Source: Acidovorax soli
GTDB lineage: Bacteria; Pseudomonadota; Gammaproteobacteria; Burkholderiales; Burkholderiaceae_C
NCBI RefSeq assembly: GCF_014207955.1
Contig: NZ_JACHLK010000004.1
Location: 1-64,000 of the forward strand
DNA length: 64,000 nt
Reading direction: 5' to 3'
Both the position numbers and the translations under genes were made by a program. The notes beneath the pieces are model-generated. The model ran no database searches and was not told where the DNA came from. It saw nothing but the letters and a program-made list of their open reading frames with translations. Shown here in pieces: positions 9,986 to 18,622 of the stretch (its first letter is position 1; each line of letters starts with the position of its first letter).

Positions 9986-11116
9986 ATGCTGCTGACCCAA
10001 GACCAGGAAATGATCCGCGACGCCGTGCGCGATTTCGCGCAGGCCGAGCTGTGGCCCCATGCGGCGCGCTGGGACAAGGAGCACCATTTCCCCAAAGAGG
10101 CGCACCAGGGCCTGGCCGCGCTCGGCGCCTACGGCATCTGCGTGCCCGAAGAGTTCGGCGGCGCCAACCTCGACTACCTCACGCTGGCCCTGGTGCTTGA
10201 AGAGATCGCCGCCGGCGATGGCGGCACCAGCACCGCCATCAGCGTGACCAACTGCCCGGTCAACGCCATCCTCATGCGCTACGGCAACGCGCAGCAAAAG
10301 AAGGACTGGCTCACGCCCCTGGCACAGGGCCGCATGCTGGGCGCTTTCTGCCTGACCGAGCCGCATGTGGGCTCGGACGCATCGGCCTTGCGCACCACAG
10401 CCGTGCGCGAGGGCGACGGCTACGTGATCAACGGCGTCAAGCAGTTCATCACCAGCGGCAAGAACGGCCATGTGGCCATCGTCATTGCCGTCACCGACAA
10501 GGGCGCGGGCAAGAAGGGCATGAGCGCCTTCCTCGTGCCCACCGACAACCCGGGCTACGTGGTGGCGCGGCTCGAAGACAAACTGGGCCAGCACAGCAGC
10601 GACACGGCGCAGATCAACTTCGACAATTGCCGCATCCCGGCCGAGAACCTGATCGGCGCCGAGGGCGAGGGCTACAAGATCGCGCTCGGTGCGCTCGAAG
10701 GCGGGCGCATCGGCATCGCCGCGCAGAGCGTGGGCATGGCGCGCAGCGCCTTCGAGGCGGCGCTGGCCTACTCCAAGGAGCGCGAGAGCTTCGGTACCGC
10801 CATTTTCAACCACCAGGCCGTGGGTTTCCGCCTGGCCGATTGCGCCACCCAGATCGAGGCCGCGCGCCAGCTCATCTGGCACGCCGCCGCGTTGCGCGAC
10901 GCCGGGCGCCCCTGCCTGAAAGAGGCAGCCATGGCCAAGCTGTTCGCCAGCGAGATGGCCGAGCGCGTGTGCAGCGCTGCCATCCAGACCCTGGGCGGCT
11001 ACGGCGTGGTGAACGACTTCCCGGTGGAGCGCATCTACCGCGACGTGCGTGTGTGCCAGATCTATGAAGGCACGAGCGATGTGCAGAAGATCATCATCCA
11101 GCGTGCGCTGGCCTGA
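9986..11116 (+). CDS. Acyl-CoA dehydrogenase
   Basis: A 376-residue FAD-dependent acyl-CoA dehydrogenase. Unlike LiuA in the same window, the catalytic base is at the short/medium-chain position, E361 in QIYEGTSDVQK. The flavin-binding segments CLTEPHVGSDAS and FITSGKNG are intact. It resembles short-chain or 2-methylbutyryl-type enzymes, but chain length cannot be fixed from sequence. RBS CCGGAGACG precedes the ATG at 9986. It ends 9 bases from the convergent histidine kinase gene. Confidence 0.92.
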   Translation: MLLTQDQEMIRDAVRDFAQAELWPHAARWDKEHHFPKEAHQGLAALGAYGICVPEEFGGANLDYLTLALVLEEIAAGDGGTSTAISVTNCPVNAILMRYGNAQQKKDWLTPLAQGRMLGAFCLTEPHVGSDASALRTTAVREGDGYVINGVKQFITSGKNGHVAIVIAVTDKGAGKKGMSAFLVPTDNPGYVVARLEDKLGQHSSDTAQINFDNCRIPAENLIGAEGEGYKIALGALEGGRIGIAAQSVGMARSAFEAALAYSKERESFGTAIFNHQAVGFRLADCATQIEAARQLIWHAAALRDAGRPCLKEAAMAKLFASEMAERVCSAAIQTLGGYGVVNDFPVERIYRDVRVCQIYEGTSDVQKIIIQRALA

Positions 11117-11125
11117 GCCGGGCGC

Positions 11126-12922
11126 TCAGGCGCCCGGCTGCCGCAGCCACTGCGCGAGCAAGGCGTGCAGCGTGTCGGCGTCGACCGGCTTGCGCAGCAC
11201 CAGGTAGCCCTGGGCGTCGGCCTCCAGCAGCTCGGGGGCGTCGAACTCGCCGCTGACCATGGCACCATGCGCGTCGGGGCAGCGCTCCAGCAGGGCCAGC
11301 AGCACCTCGAAGCCGCTTTCGCCCGAGCGCAGGCGCTGGTCGCAGAGCATGGCCTGGGGCGTGAAGCCGGCATCGATGTGGGCGAAGGCCTCGCGCGCGT
11401 CCGAGGCCAGCCGCACCTCCACGCCCCAGGTGCCGAGCAGGGCCGCCCAGGCGCCACGCACATGCGGGTCATCGTCGAGCACCAGGCAGCGCCCGGCCAG
11501 CAGGGCGTGGCGCCCTGTGGCACCCTGGGGGGCCAGAGGGGAGTCTGGCGGCGGCGCGTCGGTGGCGGGCAGCTCGATCCAGAAGCATGAGCCCTTGCCG
11601 AGCCGCGAGCGCAGGCCCTGCCGGGCCCCCATCAGCGCGACGCAGCGCGCCACCACGGCCAGCCCCAGGCCGTGGCCGCTGCGGTGCAGCTGCCATGCAT
11701 GCTGGGGTCGGTAGAAGGCCTGGTAGATCTGGCCCTGCTCTTCCAGCGCCACCCCGACGCCGGTGTCCCATACCTCGATGCGCCAGTGGCCGCCGCGGCG
11801 CCGCGCACCCACCAGCACGCCGCCATGCGGCGTGTAGCGCAGCGCGTTGTGCACCAGGTTGGCGAGCGATTGGCGTGCCAGTGCCGGGTCGGCCAGCACG
11901 CTGGCCTGGGCCGGCGGGCGGCGCAGGCGCAAGGCCAGCCCGCGCGCGCCGGCCTCGGCCGCGAACTGGGTGTGAAGGTCATCGAACAGGTTGTGCAGCA
12001 GCAGCGGCACGGGCCGCAGCTCCACCGCGCCCGACTCGATGCGCGACAGGTCCAGCAGGGCATCGAACAGGTGGCTCACCGAGCGCATGCTCAGCCGCCA
12101 CTGCGTGAGCAGGTCTTGCAGCCGCGGGATGTCTTTGCCGTGCAGGGCGATGGCCTCGGCCAGCAGGCCCATGGCGTGCACGGGCTGGCGCAGGTCGTGC
12201 GCGGCGGTGCTCAAGAATCGGTTCTTCTCGGCCAGGGCCGTTTCGGCCGCGCTGCTGGCCTGGCGGTAGCGCTCGGCCAGGTCCCGGCTGTGCTCTTCGA
12301 GCGCCACCTGGCGCACGAAGAAGCGGTGCGATTGGATGGCGCTGCGGTAGATCACCGCCATCATCACCAGGGCGATGGGCAGGGTGAAGTACCAGTGGCT
12401 TGCGAAGGTCCAGGGCATCAGCACCAGGCTGCCCGCCATGCCGAAGAAGAAGGCGCGGTAGATCTGCCAGGAGGCCGACATCTGGGCGGCGAGGACGGCC
12501 ACCGTGCCTATCAGGCCTGCATACACCAGCAGCATGAAGTCGTAGCTGGCACTGCCCATGGGCAGTGCCACGGCAGAGGCCAGCGCCAGGCCATGGGCCA
12601 GTGCCAGCCGCTGCACCCTGGGCTGCCAGCTGGCGAGCAGATCGGCGGGGGGGCGTTCGAGCTGCTCGCGCCGGTAGCGGCGCAGCAGGTGCCATGCGTA
12701 CCACAGGGCCGGCAGGTACAGTGCGCCCCCCACGAAAAAGCCCCACGGGTTGCCGCCGAGCCAGGCCAGCAGCCCGCCGAACAGAAAGCCCATGGCCGGC
12801 ATGGCTGCCATGCTCAGGCGCAGGCGTGCAAAGGCGGCACTCAGCAGCCGCAGGCGGCCTTCATCGCTGGGCTGGGAAGCGTCTGGCGGGCGTTCTTTCA
12901 TGTCCACGTGCGATGGCTCCAT
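11126..12922 (-). CDS. Hybrid sensor histidine kinase/receiver (second of pair)
   Basis: A 598-residue inner-membrane hybrid kinase. About six hydrophobic segments occupy residues 30-200, with no large periplasmic domain. A HisKA domain follows, with the phospho-His in TAAHDLRQPVHAMGLL near residue 240, then a HATPase domain with N, G1 (DTGVGVALEEQG) and G2 (GLGLAVV) boxes, and a C-terminal receiver (LDDDPHV; CDQRLRSGESG aspartate; RKPVD lysine). The start is taken at 12922, where ATG overlaps the upstream kinase stop as TGATG; a 607-residue start at 12949 is possible. It is a close paralogue of the upstream kinase. Signal unknown. Confidence 0.9.
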   Translation of the reverse strand: MEPSHVDMKERPPDASQPSDEGRLRLLSAAFARLRLSMAAMPAMGFLFGGLLAWLGGNPWGFFVGGALYLPALWYAWHLLRRYRREQLERPPADLLASWQPRVQRLALAHGLALASAVALPMGSASYDFMLLVYAGLIGTVAVLAAQMSASWQIYRAFFFGMAGSLVLMPWTFASHWYFTLPIALVMMAVIYRSAIQSHRFFVRQVALEEHSRDLAERYRQASSAAETALAEKNRFLSTAAHDLRQPVHAMGLLAEAIALHGKDIPRLQDLLTQWRLSMRSVSHLFDALLDLSRIESGAVELRPVPLLLHNLFDDLHTQFAAEAGARGLALRLRRPPAQASVLADPALARQSLANLVHNALRYTPHGGVLVGARRRGGHWRIEVWDTGVGVALEEQGQIYQAFYRPQHAWQLHRSGHGLGLAVVARCVALMGARQGLRSRLGKGSCFWIELPATDAPPPDSPLAPQGATGRHALLAGRCLVLDDDPHVRGAWAALLGTWGVEVRLASDAREAFAHIDAGFTPQAMLCDQRLRSGESGFEVLLALLERCPDAHGAMVSGEFDAPELLEADAQGYLVLRKPVDADTLHALLAQWLRQPGA

Positions 12923-14751
12923 CAGTGGCCGGGCCGGGGGTGGAGCCACTGGGCCAGCACGGCATGCAGGCGGACCACATCGAGCGGCTTGGGCAGCACC
13001 AGGTAGCCTTCGCTTTCGGCCTCCTGCAGCTCGGGCGAGTGCAGTTCGCCGCTGACCATGGCGCCATGGGCATCGGGGCAGTGCGCCATCAGCGCGCGCA
13101 GGATGTCGAAGCCGCTCTCGCCCGAGCGCAGGCGCTGGTCACACAGGATAGCCTGCGGCGTGAAGCCCCGGTCCACCAACTCCCAGGCTTCGCCGGCGCA
13201 GCTGGCGAAGCGGGCCGTGACGCCCCAGGCCTGCAGCAGGGCTGCCCACGCGGCCGCCACCTGCGGGTCATCGTCGATGACCAGGCAGTGGCCTGCCAGC
13301 GGGGCCAGGCCGAGGCGGTCACGGCCTTCTTCCGCCGTGCTCCATGCCGCGCTGTCCAGGCGGGCGGCAACGGGCGCTTGGGCAATGGGGCGGGCTTCGG
13401 GCAGGTGCAGCCAGAAGCGCGAGCCCCGGCCCAGGCGCGATGCGAGCCCGTAGTCGGCGCCCATCAGCTTGGCACAGCGCGCCACCACGGCCAGGCCCAG
13501 GCCGTGGCCGTTGTTGTCGATGCCCCAGGCGTGCTGCGGGCGGTAGAAGGGCGAGTAGATGCGCAGCTGGTCCTCCAGGGCCACGCCCACGCCGGTGTCC
13601 CAGACCTCGATCTGCCAGCCCGCGCGGCGCCGGCGCGCGGTAAGCAGCACCCCGCCCTGCAGGGTGTAGCGCAGTGCGTTGTGCACCAGGTTCACGACCG
13701 CCTGGCGCAGCAGGTCCGCATCGGCCAGCACGCCGGCCTCGGGGCCCGGCAGGCGCACCCGCAGCTGCAGGCCGCGCGTGCGCGCCTCTTCGCGGAACAG
13801 CGTGAGCACGTCGCCGAATAGGCCATCCAGGGCCACCGGAGTGGCGTGCACGGCCACATGGCCGCCTTCGATGCGCGAGAGGTCGAGCAGCGCGTTGAAC
13901 ATCTGGTTGACCGAGTGCACGCTGCGCTGCAGGTCGGCCAGCGGCGCATCCAGGCCGTGGTCGCGGTTGCGCCGCGCGATGGCCGCGGCCAGCAGGCCCA
14001 TGGCATGCACGGGCTGGCGCAGGTCGTGCGCAGCGGTGCGCAGAAAGCGGTTCTTTTCTTCCAGGGCCGCCTGGGCCTCGTCACGTGCCGCCAGGTAGCG
14101 TGCGGCCATCTGGGCGCCGCGCTCCTCCAGCCGGATCTGCTGCACGAAGAAGCGGTGCGTCCTTTGGGCGTGGCGGTAGATGGCCAGGCTGAGCAGCAGC
14201 GCCAGCGGCAGAATGGCATGCCAGTGCTCTGGAAACACCCAGACCAACAGGGGCAACGAGGCATTCCAGCCCGCCATGTACAAGCGCATGAACACGCCGA
14301 GCACGGGCGTCTGCAGGGTGGCGTTGCCGACCACGATGGCGGCATTGGTCACCAGCAGCAGCAGGGCGAAGTCGTAGCCCGCATGGCCGGCCACGATGGC
14401 CAGGGGCGCGCTGATGCCCAGCCCGTGCAGCAATGCGCATGTTTCGAGCCGCGGTTGCCACTTGCGCACCAGCGCCTGTGCATCCAGGCGCTCGCGGTCG
14501 CGCAGGTGGATGCGGCGCTGCACAGACATCGCCAGGGCAAACAGGGCGTAGAAGCCGCACCACAGCCACATCCCGCGCGCGTCGTTCTCCCGCGCGTAGA
14601 ACAGCGTGAGCGCCAGCGACACCAGCGGCAGCACGAAGATGCTGGTGAGCAGAAAGCCGAAGGTCATCTCCAGCAGGCGCGCCTGCCCCTCGCTGCTGAT
14701 GGGGGCGTCGTCGGACCAATCGGCCGGTGGCACGGCCGCGGGCGAGGCCAT
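12922..14751 (-). CDS. Hybrid sensor histidine kinase/receiver (first of pair)
   Basis: A 609-residue hybrid kinase with the same layout as its downstream neighbour: multi-pass N-terminus (about residues 30-200), HisKA motif TAAHDLRQPVHAMGLLAAAI, HATPase domain (DTGVGVALEDQ; GLGLAVVARCAKL) and receiver (IDDDPQV; LCDQRLRSGESG; PKPLD). Its ATG overlaps the stop of the response regulator gene (TGATG at 14749-14753), so translation is coupled. The two kinases share long identical blocks, such as the H-box and the CDQRLRSGESGF stretch, which indicates tandem duplication. The multi-pass sensor region suggests a membrane-embedded or small-molecule signal (inference). Confidence 0.92.
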   Translation of the reverse strand: MASPAAVPPADWSDDAPISSEGQARLLEMTFGFLLTSIFVLPLVSLALTLFYARENDARGMWLWCGFYALFALAMSVQRRIHLRDRERLDAQALVRKWQPRLETCALLHGLGISAPLAIVAGHAGYDFALLLLVTNAAIVVGNATLQTPVLGVFMRLYMAGWNASLPLLVWVFPEHWHAILPLALLLSLAIYRHAQRTHRFFVQQIRLEERGAQMAARYLAARDEAQAALEEKNRFLRTAAHDLRQPVHAMGLLAAAIARRNRDHGLDAPLADLQRSVHSVNQMFNALLDLSRIEGGHVAVHATPVALDGLFGDVLTLFREEARTRGLQLRVRLPGPEAGVLADADLLRQAVVNLVHNALRYTLQGGVLLTARRRRAGWQIEVWDTGVGVALEDQLRIYSPFYRPQHAWGIDNNGHGLGLAVVARCAKLMGADYGLASRLGRGSRFWLHLPEARPIAQAPVAARLDSAAWSTAEEGRDRLGLAPLAGHCLVIDDDPQVAAAWAALLQAWGVTARFASCAGEAWELVDRGFTPQAILCDQRLRSGESGFDILRALMAHCPDAHGAMVSGELHSPELQEAESEGYLVLPKPLDVVRLHAVLAQWLHPRPGH

Positions 14752-15419
14752 CAGCCCGCAGGCCCTGTGGCCAGCACCAGCCTGCGCCCGCGCAGCTGGG
14801 TGATGGCCTCGATGCGGTTGCGCGCGCCCAGGCGCTGCAGGATGGCGGTGACATGCTCCTTGACCGTGCTTTCCGACAGGGCCAGGTCCAGCGCAATGCG
14901 CTTGTTGGGCTGGCCCATCAGCACCAGGGCGAGGATTTCGCCCTGGCGGGTGGACAGGCCCAGCTCGGCCGGCGTCACCGGCAGCTCACGGCTGCGCAGC
15001 CCGCCGGCCTGCAGGCGGCTGGGCGGCACGAACCAGGTCAGCCCGCCCAGCAGCGCATGCACGGCCTGGGCAAAGGTGCCAGGGCTCTCCTGCTTGTGCA
15101 GGAAACCGTGCGCGCCCCCCGCACGGGCGCGCTCGCCCAGCAAGGGGTCGTCGTCGCCGCTCATCACCACGATGGGCGTCTCGGGGCAGCGTGCCCGCAG
15201 TTGCGCGATGAGGCCCAGCGCCGCCCCTTCGGCCAGCCAGAAATCGATCAGGGCCAGCGCGGGGGCGCCGTGCAGCACCACCTGCTGCAGGCAGTCGGCG
15301 GCGTCGGTGGCCAGCCGCACTTCCAGGTCGGGGCGCAGCGAGCGCAGGAACTCCGCCACGCCGCGCGCAACCAGGGGGTGGTCATCGAGGATGAGGGCGT
15401 AGGGGAGCGTGGCGGGCAT
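14751..15419 (-). CDS. LuxR/NarL-type response regulator
   Basis: A 222-residue response regulator. The receiver covers residues 5-125 with the acidic pocket ILDDH, the phosphoacceptor Asp in ALIDFWLAEG and the switch region VVMSGDDD; the LuxR-type helix-turn-helix is at about residues 150-215 (LSTRQGEILALVLMGQPNKRIA, SESTVKEHVTAILQRL). It is the first gene of an operon with two hybrid kinases that follow by TGATG overlaps. The start is the ATG at 15419 (MPATLPYALILDDH). A palindrome 68 bases upstream is a candidate self-regulatory site. Targets are unknown; the divergent lipoprotein is one candidate. Confidence 0.93.
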   Translation of the reverse strand: MPATLPYALILDDHPLVARGVAEFLRSLRPDLEVRLATDAADCLQQVVLHGAPALALIDFWLAEGAALGLIAQLRARCPETPIVVMSGDDDPLLGERARAGGAHGFLHKQESPGTFAQAVHALLGGLTWFVPPSRLQAGGLRSRELPVTPAELGLSTRQGEILALVLMGQPNKRIALDLALSESTVKEHVTAILQRLGARNRIEAITQLRGRRLVLATGPAG

Positions 15420-15486
15420 TCGGGTGGCGTGTCGCGGCAGGCGCAGGCAAATTCTGCCAAGTGTGGCGCAAGCAGGCTGCCGCGCA

Positions 15487-15507
15487 AACCCTACCGCAGT
15501 AGGGGTT
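15487..15507. promoter_or_regulatory. Palindromic candidate operator CCCTAC-N4-GTAGGG
   Basis: The sequence CCCTACCGCAGTAGGG at 15489-15504, extended to AACCCTAC...GTAGGGGTT, is an inverted repeat in the 291-base divergent region between the response regulator gene and the lipoprotein gene. LuxR-type regulators commonly bind short inverted repeats of this size. Function is inferred from position only. The rest of 15420-15710 shows no clear promoter or RNA gene. Confidence 0.55.
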
Positions 15508-15710
15508 CCACAGGGGAAGGGCTGCGATGTGCGCGCACGGCGGCCTGCAACATCCGGATACCTTGTGAGCCGGGTCGCGGCATGCGGGTGGTGATCTGCA
15601 TCACCAGCCCCCGCGGGCTGCCAGCCGGACACTGGTGGCACACCAACCAGGTGGACACCAGAGGACGCAGTTCCGCGTTCGGAGTGCCCACCACTTCGAG
15701 AGGAGTTTCC

Positions 15711-16844
15711 ATGCCCATGACCCGAACCCCGGGCGCAATGCGCCCTGAATGGCCTGCCGCGCGCACGCTCGTCCCTGCTGCCAAGGCCTTGCTGGCTGGG
15801 GCTGCCCTGGGCGTGCTCTGCGCCTGTGGCGGAGGCGGGGGCAGCGACAGCCCTGCGACGGGCGGCGAACCCGGCACGCCCACCACGCCGACCACGCCCC
15901 CGACCGAGGTGCGCTGGACGGTCGGCGGAACGGTATCCGGCCTGGCCGCAGGCCAGACGCTGGTGCTGCAGAACCAGGGTACGGACGACTTCACGCTCGG
16001 TGCCAACGGCGCGTTTGTGATGGCCGCCAGCTGGCCGGCGGGCAGTCGCTACGACGTGGCCGTCAAGACCCAGCCGACCGGGCAGCTGTGCACGGTGGCG
16101 CGGGGCACGGGCAGCTTGACCGCCGCGGTGACCGATGTCGCCATCGCTTGCGAAACCCTGCCCGTCGCCATGTACACGCTGGGGGGCACGGTGAGTGGCT
16201 TGGCCTCGGGCTCCACGCTGGTGCTGCGCACCAGTGCGGGAGAGCAACTCCCCATCTCCGCCGACGGCCGCTTCACCTTCACGACCCCTTTGCCCGGCGG
16301 GGCCGACTACACGGTGACCGTGCAGAATGGGCCGGCTGTTCAGCAGTGCGCCGTGCGCAATGGTGTGGGCACCATGCCGCACACCCTTGTGGACACGCTG
16401 AGCGTGCGCTGCACCGTGCCTGGCGCCTTGCCGCAGGGGCTGTGGGCGCAGGAGACCTGCCAGCCGCCCGGCGCGCTGGGGCCCTCCAGCCGCGTGGTCC
16501 TGCAGTTCGGTGAGGCCACCGCAGGTTCCCTCAGCTACAACAGCGGCTGGGTCTACTACCCCAGCGAGGCATGCCCGGGCGAGGGCCGGTACAACGCCGG
16601 GCCCAAGGTCGGTGTCCGAACCTTCAAGGTCGAGCGGACCGAGGGTTCGGCGCAATTCGCGGCGCACTGGGGCGCCTCGGACCTGCTGCTGCCCGTCTCG
16701 GAACGCAAGGACGTGTGGGTGCGCAAGGAGGCACGCTTGTGCATCCTGGAGGGGGCCACGCAGGCGACCTATCCCACGCTGGCCAGCCTGGAGCCGGCGG
16801 TCACCGCTGCGATCGCTGGCGGCAAGTGCTACACGCCCTACTGA
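15711..16844 (+). CDS. Lipoprotein with two internal repeats
   Basis: A 377-residue secreted lipoprotein. A hydrophobic signal segment ends in LGVLCAC with the lipidation cysteine at about C39, followed by a Gly-rich and Thr/Pro-rich linker. Two repeats of about 75 residues follow: each begins GGTVSGLA.G..LVL, contains a Cys in Q-C-x-V, and ends with a Cys after D..S/A..C. The C-terminal 140 residues form a separate domain with four cysteines. AGGAG at 15701 fixes the ATG at 15711. Such modules look like bacterial beta-sandwich surface repeats. It is divergent from the two-component operon and may be its target (inference). Confidence 0.85.
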   Translation: MPMTRTPGAMRPEWPAARTLVPAAKALLAGAALGVLCACGGGGGSDSPATGGEPGTPTTPTTPPTEVRWTVGGTVSGLAAGQTLVLQNQGTDDFTLGANGAFVMAASWPAGSRYDVAVKTQPTGQLCTVARGTGSLTAAVTDVAIACETLPVAMYTLGGTVSGLASGSTLVLRTSAGEQLPISADGRFTFTTPLPGGADYTVTVQNGPAVQQCAVRNGVGTMPHTLVDTLSVRCTVPGALPQGLWAQETCQPPGALGPSSRVVLQFGEATAGSLSYNSGWVYYPSEACPGEGRYNAGPKVGVRTFKVERTEGSAQFAAHWGASDLLLPVSERKDVWVRKEARLCILEGATQATYPTLASLEPAVTAAIAGGKCYTPY

Positions 16845-16859
16845 AGAACAACGGGCGAT

Positions 16860-17339
16860 TCAACCGGCGCTGTCGCGCCTGCGCAGCACCACGGTGATCT
16901 GGCCGTTGGTCTCGATGGTGGCGCGCTCCACCTCGTGCAGGTGCAGGCAGCCGCCGGCGCGCAGCGCGGCCTCCAGGTCGTCTGTGGACAGCAGCTCCTT
17001 GCGCATCAGGTCGGCGCGCACCTGGCCGTGCTCTACCAGCACGCGCGGGGTGCCGTCGATCAGGCGCTCCAGCCAGGGGGTGCGGAAGGTCAGGTGGGCC
17101 AGCACCACGTGGCAGGCGATCAGCGTGGTGGCCGAGATCAGGCCGCCGACGAGCGAGTTGTCACCCGCATTCATCGAGTTCTGCACCGCGTTTGACAGGA
17201 TCAGCAGCAGCACCAGGTCAAAGGGCGCGTACTGCCCCGTCTGGCGTTTGCCCGTGAGGCGCAGGAACACCAGCAGGAAGACATAGACCACCACCCCGCG
17301 CAGCACGAATTCCCACCACGGCACGCTCATTTCCCACAT
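16860..17339 (-). CDS. DUF421 (YetF/YcaP-type) membrane protein
   Basis: A 159-residue protein with two or three N-terminal membrane helices (residues 10-90), the conserved segment LTGKRQTGQYAPFDLVLLLILSN and a cytosolic domain containing the family motif DLMRKELLSTDDLEAALR. These match DUF421. The function of the family is not established. AAGGAG eight bases upstream supports the ATG at 17339. The gene is convergent with the lipoprotein gene, leaving 15 bases between their stops. Confidence 0.92.
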   Translation of the reverse strand: MWEMSVPWWEFVLRGVVVYVFLLVFLRLTGKRQTGQYAPFDLVLLLILSNAVQNSMNAGDNSLVGGLISATTLIACHVVLAHLTFRTPWLERLIDGTPRVLVEHGQVRADLMRKELLSTDDLEAALRAGGCLHLHEVERATIETNGQITVVLRRRDSAG

Positions 17340-17453
17340 GGTTCAACTCCTTGGACAGGGATGTCCATGCGCGCCAGTCTACGGTGCGCGCGCGTCGGCG
17401 AAAATCAGGCCCTGCGCTTCCTTGTGTTTGACCAGAGAAAGACCTACCACGCC

Positions 17454-18161
17454 ATGCTGCGTCGCGAATTCCACCACCATGCCAGCGCAGGCGCGCTGGG
17501 TGCCCTGCTGCTGGCCGTTGCCCACCGGGCGCATGCCCTGTCGCTGGCCGACCTGTCGGCCGCCGACACCTCGGGCGGGCTCAAGGCCGCCCTGTCCCAG
17601 GGCGTGCAGGCTGCCGTCGCATCGCTCGGCCGGCCCGACGGCTTTCTGGGCAACCCCCGGGTGCGCATCGGCCTGCCGGGGCAGCTCGACGAGGCCGCCA
17701 AGCTATTGAAGTCGCTGGGCCAGGGCCGGCGCATCGATGAGCTCGTCACCTCCATCAACCGCGCGGCCGAGGCCGCCGTGCCGCTGGGCAAAGACCTGCT
17801 GGTGCAGGCCGTGCAGGGCATGACGGTGACCGACGCCCGCAATATCCTGACCGGCGGCGACACCTCGGTGACGGCCTTCTTCGCCGACAAGACGCGGGCC
17901 CCGCTGGGCGAACGCTTCTTGCCCGTGGTACACCAGGCCACCGAGAAGGTCGGCGTCACGCAGAAGTACAACGCGTTTGCCGGCAAGGCGGCCAGCTTTG
18001 GCCTGCTCAAGGCCGAGGACGCCAACCTGGCGCAGTACGTCACTGCTCGCACGCTCGACGGCCTGTACCTCATGATCGGCGAGGAAGAGCGTGCCATCCG
18101 CCAGAACCCGGCTGCTGCAGGAAGTGCATTGGCCAAAAAAGTCTTCGGCGCAATCCGCTGA
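17454..18161 (+). CDS. DUF4197 exported protein
   Basis: A 235-residue protein with an N-terminal signal peptide (MLRREF then a hydrophobic stretch ending in HRAHA near residue 28), and the family body: LKAALSQGVQAAV, FLGNPRVRIGLPG, DARNILTGGDTSVTAFF, KYNAFAG and LDGLYLMIGEEERAIRQNP. These match DUF4197, periplasmic proteins of unknown function. The ATG at 17454 gives a normal signal peptide; an upstream ATG at 17361 does not. The next gene starts 13 bases after its stop. Confidence 0.9.
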   Translation: MLRREFHHHASAGALGALLLAVAHRAHALSLADLSAADTSGGLKAALSQGVQAAVASLGRPDGFLGNPRVRIGLPGQLDEAAKLLKSLGQGRRIDELVTSINRAAEAAVPLGKDLLVQAVQGMTVTDARNILTGGDTSVTAFFADKTRAPLGERFLPVVHQATEKVGVTQKYNAFAGKAASFGLLKAEDANLAQYVTARTLDGLYLMIGEEERAIRQNPAAAGSALAKKVFGAIR

Positions 18162-18174
18162 AGAGGATTTCCCC

Positions 18175-18585
18175 GTGGCCTCTTCCGACACCACTGCCTG
18201 CCCCTGCGGCCAGCTCAACGCGCGCCAGAAACCCCTGGCCTATGTCGACTGCTGCGGCCGCTACGTGGAGCATTTCGACACCACGCCCGCGCCCGATGCG
18301 CAGCACCTCATGCGCTCGCGCTACAGCGCCTTTGTGCGCGAGCGGGCCGACTACCTGCAGGCCACGTGGCATCCGCGCACGCGGCCTGCCGATCTCGACT
18401 TCGACCCCGCCACCCGCTGGCTGGGCCTTTCGGTGCGCAGCCACCGGAGCACGGGCGCGGACACGGCCGAGGTCGAGTTCGTCGCGCGCTACCGCGTGGG
18501 TGGCAAGGCCGTGCGCCTGCACGAGACCAGCCGCTTCGTGCGCGAGGACGGCCGCTGGTTCTATGTCGACGGCGACCAGCAGTGA
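18175..18585 (+). CDS. YchJ-family metal-binding protein
   Basis: A 136-residue protein of the YchJ/UPF0225 family. The N-terminus holds the cysteine cluster CPCGQL and DCCGRYVE (a SEC-C-like zinc site), and the family core LMRSRYSAFV is at about residues 43-52, with a C-terminal NTF2-like fold (FVREDGRWFYVDGD). The start is a GTG at 18175 with GAGGA nine bases before it. Function of the family is unknown. It sits in a tight run from the DUF4197 gene to a HAD hydrolase. Confidence 0.9.
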   Translation: MASSDTTACPCGQLNARQKPLAYVDCCGRYVEHFDTTPAPDAQHLMRSRYSAFVRERADYLQATWHPRTRPADLDFDPATRWLGLSVRSHRSTGADTAEVEFVARYRVGGKAVRLHETSRFVREDGRWFYVDGDQQ

Positions 18586-18622
18586 GCTGCATTTCCCCAT
18601 TCCCTTTTGCGAAGCTTGACCC

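Noticed and set aside
12922-12949. Longer start of the second hybrid kinase at 12949
   Set aside because: The TGATG overlap at 12920-12924 mirrors the one between the regulator and first kinase, and the extra nine residues (MAPPPARPL) look like translated overlap; the longer start cannot be excluded.
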